This document shows positions 58,761 to 64,000 of a DNA stretch of 64,000 nt, piece by piece. The notes below the pieces were generated by a model. The model did no database searches. It saw nothing but the letters and a program-made list of their open reading frames with translations, and was not told the origin of the DNA. The first letter of the stretch is position 1. Each line of letters starts with the position of its first letter. Source of the stretch: Gnetum montanum (Eukaryota; Streptophyta; Gnetopsida; Gnetales; Gnetaceae); contig MNCI01020931.1 of NCBI GenBank assembly GCA_015680685.1, positions 782,708-846,707 on the forward strand, read 5' to 3'. The translations under genes were made by a program, and so were the position numbers.

Positions 58761-59640
58761 TCATCTTGATATTCCTCTTTCTTGGAGCTATGAACTTCTT
58801 GAAGTGTACAAATTTTGGTTTCAAAGGCTTTCATTTCAACAACTTTTTTTTTTCTTTTCCATTCGAAGTTATGTTTTCCATCATCAATGGCACACTACAT
58901 ATGTATATTTGATTTGGCTCCCCTTTCCATGGTAGCCACATTTGAGAATAATCCATTGATATGTAAACTAAGAAATTCTTACTCCAACTTCTACTCAATA
59001 AAAGACTATGTAAATCTTGTATATCTACCACTTGAATAGTTACTCTACATTTTATATGAAGTTCAAAAAAGATTTCTAATAGAACATTGGGTTGTTGACC
59101 CACAATCTTCACTCTACTTTTGTCCACTTGAACAATCTTCTTATTGGATTGCATGAGAGTCAAACCAAGTTTTTTATATATGGACAATGGCATAATAGTC
59201 GAGGTAGCTCCAAGAATGGCCAAACAATTGTAAAGATACTTATCCTTTAATTTTATTGTCAAAAGAAAATGAGGAGCTTCCTTGTCAGAAGTATAATTGT
59301 AGGGAGCTTTTGTCGTCTTATCAATGTTAGATACATAGCTTAAATCTAACTCTCCAACTCTTTTTTTTTCTTTTTACCTTTGGTGAACTCTAAAGCCTTT
59401 CTTTGCTAATCTTCTATCTGTAACAATTGATATATACTAATATTGATCTTGACATGTTTAAGATCTTCAATTAAATCATATACTTCATCTTCATAAAATC
59501 CTGCTTTCTTCATCCATTTATTAAAAGATTGATTTTGAGTACTTTGCTCTAGTTGATCTTCTTTACTTTTATTTTTCTCTCTTCTACTTAGTTCAAAAAC
59601 CTTTCTCTTAGTAAATGGATTAGAAATGACGTTTGGAGGC
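58761..59640 (-). pseudogene. Protease of interrupted older Ty3 element
   Basis: Open on the minus strand from 59262 to 58831 (143 codons): MTIKLKDKYLYNCLAILGAT then STIMPLSIYKKLGL, VDKSRVKIVGQQPNVLLEI, DLHSLLLSRSWSKNF. The retropepsin site position reads ILGAT, so the catalytic Asp is lost (the inserted copy keeps DSKAT). A preceding segment to ~59640 matches the linker of the inserted copy. Confidence 0.85.
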
Positions 59641-60735
59641 TTGGAAGTAGTTAATCTTTCTTTTGATCATATATTATATCCATTTTCTTCATTGGTAGTA
59701 CACCCTTCATCTAATAATATATTCTCTTTAGAACTTGATAGGGAAGAGGTATCACTATATCCATTGTCAAAAGATTTGCTCACATAATGAACACTATATA
59801 GCTCATTATTTGATTCAATATCAAGGAAGTTAGACATAGAAAGATCATTTTCATCATCTTCTACTAACTTAGCATCTTAATGCTTATATTTTCTATTTTT
59901 TCTTCTTCCTTGATTTTAGCTTTTGCAAAAGCTTTTTCTAGTTTCACTATTTTGTTGGATAAGTCTCATTAATTGTCATTTTACAGATTCTCTGCTTTCC
60001 AACTTCTGCTCTTCCTTAATACAATATGATCCTAGTAATGCTTTATGTTGAGCGAAATCTTGCATAGAAACCATCATTTTTTCTTCTCTTTTTTAAGTTG
60101 TGATAATTTCTTCATTGTTCAAGTTCAGTTGTTTTTATAATTATATAGCTTCACTAAAGTAGTCATTCAATGTAAGAAACTTCAAAATTCTTCTTAACTA
60201 GATTGAAATATTGGATTTCATAGCCTTAAGATAAGTATCTCTAAGAATTTCCTCTGATGGTCTATTGTCTTTGAAAAAGCCCACAAATTCATTGAAACTT
60301 AATATGGAAATCTCTAAGTGACTCTTTGACTTTTTACTTAGCTTGGACTAGCCCATAGTACAATTATTGTTGATCTAATTTATTGCCAAACTAGGCTAAG
60401 AAAAGACTTTTCATGTCATCCCAATTTGTAATACTATTGCTTAGCAAGTTTGAATATCAAACTAAGCTATATACTTTAAATTCGCTACAAGCAACCTACA
60501 AACTTGATCTTAGTATTGAATATTTGCATGAGCTAAAGCTAACTCAAATAAGTAAATGTATTCTTTAGCCAAGTAAACTATTCTATGAATAAAATGTCTA
60601 GGAGAATTTTTGTAAATTGTCTTAGGAAGATCTTTGTAATTTTAAAATCCTAATGGTGTAACTCCTTGCTAAGGATTTGCCATCCTATTAGAATTTTTTT
60701 TGATCTTTGAACTCTTATACTTTTTTTGTCTTCTC
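59641..60735 (-). pseudogene. gag of interrupted older Ty3 element
   Basis: Minus strand, many stops. It aligns along its length with 48640-49800 of the inserted element: the start near 60690-60640 corresponds to NRMVNPWQRVTPLEF, and the part near 60470-60370 to the KDMAQIWYSNL...SW gag core. Its 5' end joins LTR sequence directly at ~60735; the primer site, LTR end and gag start (about 350 bp in the inserted copy) are deleted. Confidence 0.75.
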
Positions 60736-61920
60736 TTATAGTTTATATAGTCCCTATAGTACATTACTTGTAACAAATAAAATTTCCCAAAAATGTTTAA
60801 GCACAATTCTATCAATCCACTCCTAATCTCCCCCAGAGAGAAAATTCCACAAGAAAACTAGAAATAAAGCGAGATTTAGTAAGTTTTAGAAAAAGAAAAG
60901 AAAAGAAAGTAGATTTGTGTGGGATCTCAAACATTTAATCAAGATAAATTTACATGAGAAAACACTTCGTAATAAAACTATTCCAATTCAATCTATTACA
61001 AATCATTTAAACCCTCTAAGCTCAACAAGCAATTTCATAAAAGACACTTTTATTTACTACTAAAATACTTTGTAAATGACAAAGTACAAGCTTCTATTTG
61101 GCTAGTGAAATATTGGTCAAAAATTGCAAAAAATAGAACTTCTAGAAAAATTTGACAATTTCAAGATTGCAATATTAAGGCAATAAACTTTATAAATAAA
61201 GAAGTTATTTTAGTCATCTCAAAGTATCAAAAGTTTTCTACATTTCCTAAACTTAAACATGCAATTTCTATAAAACATTACTATTAAAATGCTCAAGATG
61301 CTTTTTAAATACAACATAAGCTTTTATTTGGCAAACCTTAATAGAAGTCTAATATTATGAAAAAATAGAGCTGTACAAGCAACCTAGAAAAATCCCAAAA
61401 TTAAATGCCAAGCATTATACTATTTGAACCATTAGCTAAGTAATTAACAAATAGGAAAAAATGAACTCACAAGATTAAAACAAAATAGTTTAATTGATGC
61501 CTTTAACAAGCCATTACAAAAAATCTCCAACAATTCTTCAATGTTGTTTCTTCCCAAAAAACCCCCCTTAGCTCTACCTTTCAAGTCCTTTTTATGGTGG
61601 CTTGGGCAATTACAATCATCATAAAATATTAAGGTAAGCTAAAAATTTCTAGTGAATTAATTCATAACGTCCATGAGAAGTTGTAACTTTTATACAAAGT
61701 TATGATAAATTTATGTCATAATTTGGCATGTCAAATGCAAATATCAAGGAAATTTAGTTGTGCTTCCATACAACCTTGATGAGAAATTTAACTTAAAAAA
61801 CAAAGGTCTATAAATCTCCCTTTTCTAAATCGTAACCTTTCTACTTATGCATGTACTACTATTATTCAAACTTCATGCCCATAATAATAATATATATAGT
61901 TATGTTCTAACCCAAACTTT
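60736..61920 (-). mobile_element. 5' LTR (partial) of interrupted older Ty3 element
   Basis: Minus-strand sequence matches the LTR of the inserted element: CTAGTTTTCTTGTGGAA and TTTTATTTGTTACAAGTA occur in the same order. A TATA-like ATAAAAAGG is at ~61590-61600 on the minus strand. The upstream (right-hand) end is not resolved and the LTR is strongly diverged. Confidence 0.65.
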
Positions 61921-62560
61921 AATTTCTAAGATAAAACGTGATTATCTCCACTCTAGTCTACTGTAGAAACGCAAGAAAAAGGGTTCATTGTTTGCCACAT
62001 GGTGTAGGCATCAGCTCGACTCGTTACAGTCATCTCATTCTCAATGCAGAGACAATGTCGTACCTTCTGATGTCTGTGTTGCTCCTGCCTCCAACATCTT
62101 TCGATTCTTGGCCACATTCACGTACGTCATTTGTCCCCCTACCTAGAGCTCGACCTTTGGGAAATATGTGCCACTGTCATTTGTTCATCTTGTTTTCGAT
62201 GCCATCAATGCCATCCTCCATCGGTGGGACATTTGAAAGTTGAGGTGATCTTTACAAGGCGGCAAACTCCATTGCCATCATTCTCCGCATAGCTGCAGAG
62301 TATGGCCATTGTTGCAACAACTGTGAAGACATCTTAGTTTTTCTTGTGTATGTGTGATTATCGGAAATTATGGCATTGGTTACTGGCAGATTCTTTTTCA
62401 AACATTTGCTGACATCCCGCAGATCCATGATGGGTTAGATGTTGAGATTTTGTTGAGAAACGCATCAAATCCCAAGTCCAGGCTCTGGTGCCATATGAGC
62501 CAAGAAAATCCTGTACATTCAAAGATGCAAGCTAATGAGTTCCAGCAGTAGCCATTGCTG
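61921..62560 (+). other. Less AT-rich stretch, possible gene fragment
   Basis: Composition resembles coding DNA, with frames at 61938-62243 and 62354-62551, but I recognise no family. A phrase FDAINAILHRWDI is readable in one frame near 62180-62240. Could be exon relic or LTR. Confidence 0.25.
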
Positions 62561-62589
62561 CTCAACCCACTATATCTAACTGCACCTGA

Positions 62590-63560
62590 TTTTTTTTTTT
62601 TTTTTTTCCAATCCGTAACAACAGTAACCCAAAAATCAGTATGAATGGATAGTATTTCGTGGAGTAAGGTTATGGATTTTCTATAAATGATGGTCATACG
62701 GCAATGGCATTTTACGAGCCGATTAAAATAATTGACACTGTGATATGCTCAATTCTCTCCGTTGAATACATGTGATTCCATTTCTCAAGATTATATTTCC
62801 TTTAAGGTTTTGCAATTGCAATTCCAGAATACTAACCTCTCTTTCGTTTGGATTGTGGCACATTTGATTTGTTTCATTTTGTTTTTTTTTTTTTTTTTGG
62901 TTAATTTCAGGTCTCCAACTGAATTTTGCTCACTTCTGGATCATGAAACATATTTTTTGTTTGATTTATTACGAAAATTTCAACCACCGTATTTCTTGTA
63001 TTCTTAGTTTCTTTCTGAACTCTATTCTAGGAATGGCAGATTGAGATGAATAAGAAATCTTATTTGCAGTGTTTTCCTTATTTTAACATTTCTGCTTGAT
63101 AATTTTTTATGTGCCTCCTCTTTCTGGTCTAGTTGTTTTTCTTTTTCTTTTTTCATTTTTTGTGCAATTTTTGTTGGTTACTTTATGTCTCATTTCCAAA
63201 GTCTCTACTCACACAATGTATAACTTTACATGTATAGTTACTAGTGAATTCTCATTTCTTGACAATTCCTGCTACTTTTACTCTTCATCCATAGGATTTA
63301 ATCCTAGTTCTTTTAACTTCTTTCTTTTTGCAAAATAACATATTTGTGCATTGCTTTGAACATTAACAAACTTTTGGACAGTGGATAAATTGATTTCTAC
63401 ATTCACAATTTTCTAAGCATTCAACCATATTATTGTTCTCCATCACATTTTCTAGAAATTCTCATCAACACAATCTTTAATTTACATACGAAATTGCTAA
63501 TGATTTTTGTGTCACAAATTCCATAGGCATGAAATTTACCATTTGTAAATGAAACTGACT
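62590..63560. other. T-rich spacer
   Basis: Poly-T runs at 62590-62608 and 62881-62899, pyrimidine-rich throughout. A LINE or SINE tail on the minus strand is possible but no body is attached. No coding signal. Confidence 0.35.
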
Positions 63561-63589
63561 TTTACTTCAGACTAGACAATTAAAAAAAA

Positions 63590-64000
63590 ATTCTAATGAA
63601 GTCTGCTCCATCAAATGGTCAAATGTGATAACAATAATAAAGTTATGTTTTGCAAAGGACTTGGGTATTATTGGTCTAATGATGTCAATTCCCCATCATT
63701 GAAACAACCATGTAATTTGATTAGTGTGTAACTCTATTCATGGCACATGTATAAGATTGTTGTGCTATTGCCAAGTGTAATAGGTTTTTACCTTTTGCCT
63801 ATAGTCATTTTTCATATAAGGCTAGTAGGATCCTAGACATCTAATCTTAACATTCGTGGCTCTAGGTCTTATGATTATTTTGCACATCCTCCTAAGAGGT
63901 ATTTTATTTTTTCAACAATTTCATCTTTTAAAATACCAACCTTGATCTTACAAATTGTCAAAAATTACTTTAAATAATTTGTCTTACCTTGAGATATGCA
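63590..64000 (-). pseudogene. Tat-type Ty3 integrase fragment
   Basis: Minus strand: the residues before the zinc domain (KVGILKDEIVEKIKYL), the decayed zinc domain (RPRATNVKIRCLGSY ... HNNLIHV), then TWLFQ, stop, WGIDIIRPIIPKSFAKHNFI with the first catalytic Asp (~63700-63650). It matches the Tat integrase at 32450-32790 block by block (KAMTAKIRCLGHYW, CQRHANLIH, WELDIIGPITPKS). Cut by the window edge. Confidence 0.85.

Noticed and set aside
62590-62608. Poly-T run as a LINE/SINE poly-A tail on the minus strand
   Set aside because: No element body with coding or promoter motifs next to it and no target duplication seen.
1-64000. tRNA, rRNA, CRISPR arrays, bacterial operons or phage genes
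   Set aside because: None recognised on either strand; sequence character is plant retroelement throughout.

Overview
The window is repeat-rich, AT-rich plant nuclear DNA, most likely from a gymnosperm (conifer-like). I base this on very long LTRs, Ty3/gypsy elements with an extra plant-type RNase H, a decayed L1 LINE, and relics of a Penelope-like reverse transcriptase, a class I remember being reported in conifers. I see no intact cellular gene, tRNA, rRNA, CRISPR array or bacterial feature. Almost every coding stretch is a transposable-element gene broken by stops and frameshifts.

Layout. 1-2963: 3' part of a Ty3/gypsy element (integrase, purine tract, LTR). 2967-6788: copy A of a ~3.7 kb dispersed repeat that joins a LINE-like C-terminal tail to a Penelope-like RT fragment; it carries a 130-bp duplication around a single N that looks like an assembly join. 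6789-11780: minus-strand L1 LINE with a 99-bp in-frame tandem repeat inside ORF2. 11790-18405: older debris and low-copy sequence: a 45-bp minisatellite, two exon-like blocks, two integrase fragments, a solo-LTR-like segment and an acidic repetitive exon.

18411-37083: a complete-ended Ty3/gypsy element of Tat type, with 1.78-kb LTRs, a perfect 5-bp target duplication (AGATT), and gag, protease, RT, RNase H, second RNase H and integrase. Between protease and RT sits a ~5-6 kb antisense block with spliced-gene character. It includes an FCP1/NIF-like (HAD phosphatase family) exon pair that has lost its catalytic aspartates. Short tandem arrays built on TAAACTAGC lie at both edges of the block and again after the integrase. 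The LTRs carry clusters of a GCTAC/GTAGC palindromic pentamer.

37084-45044: continuation of the insertion target, copy B of the 3.7 kb repeat, an inverted LTR related to the one at the left end, pieces of two further LTR elements, and the 3' part of a minus-strand Ty3 element. 45045-58389: a second complete-ended Ty3 element with 3.28-3.30 kb LTRs, inserted into that minus-strand relative of its own family. Both carry an extra RNase H between protease and RT instead of after the RT. The interrupted element resumes at 58390 and runs to an LTR near 61.9 kb. 61920-63560 has no firm feature, and 63590-64000 is a minus-strand Tat-type integrase fragment.

Nothing here looks like a working operon or pathway. 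The interest is in how the elements are built: captured antisense gene, chimeric LINE/Penelope unit, two RNase H arrangements, self-nesting and internal repeat birth.
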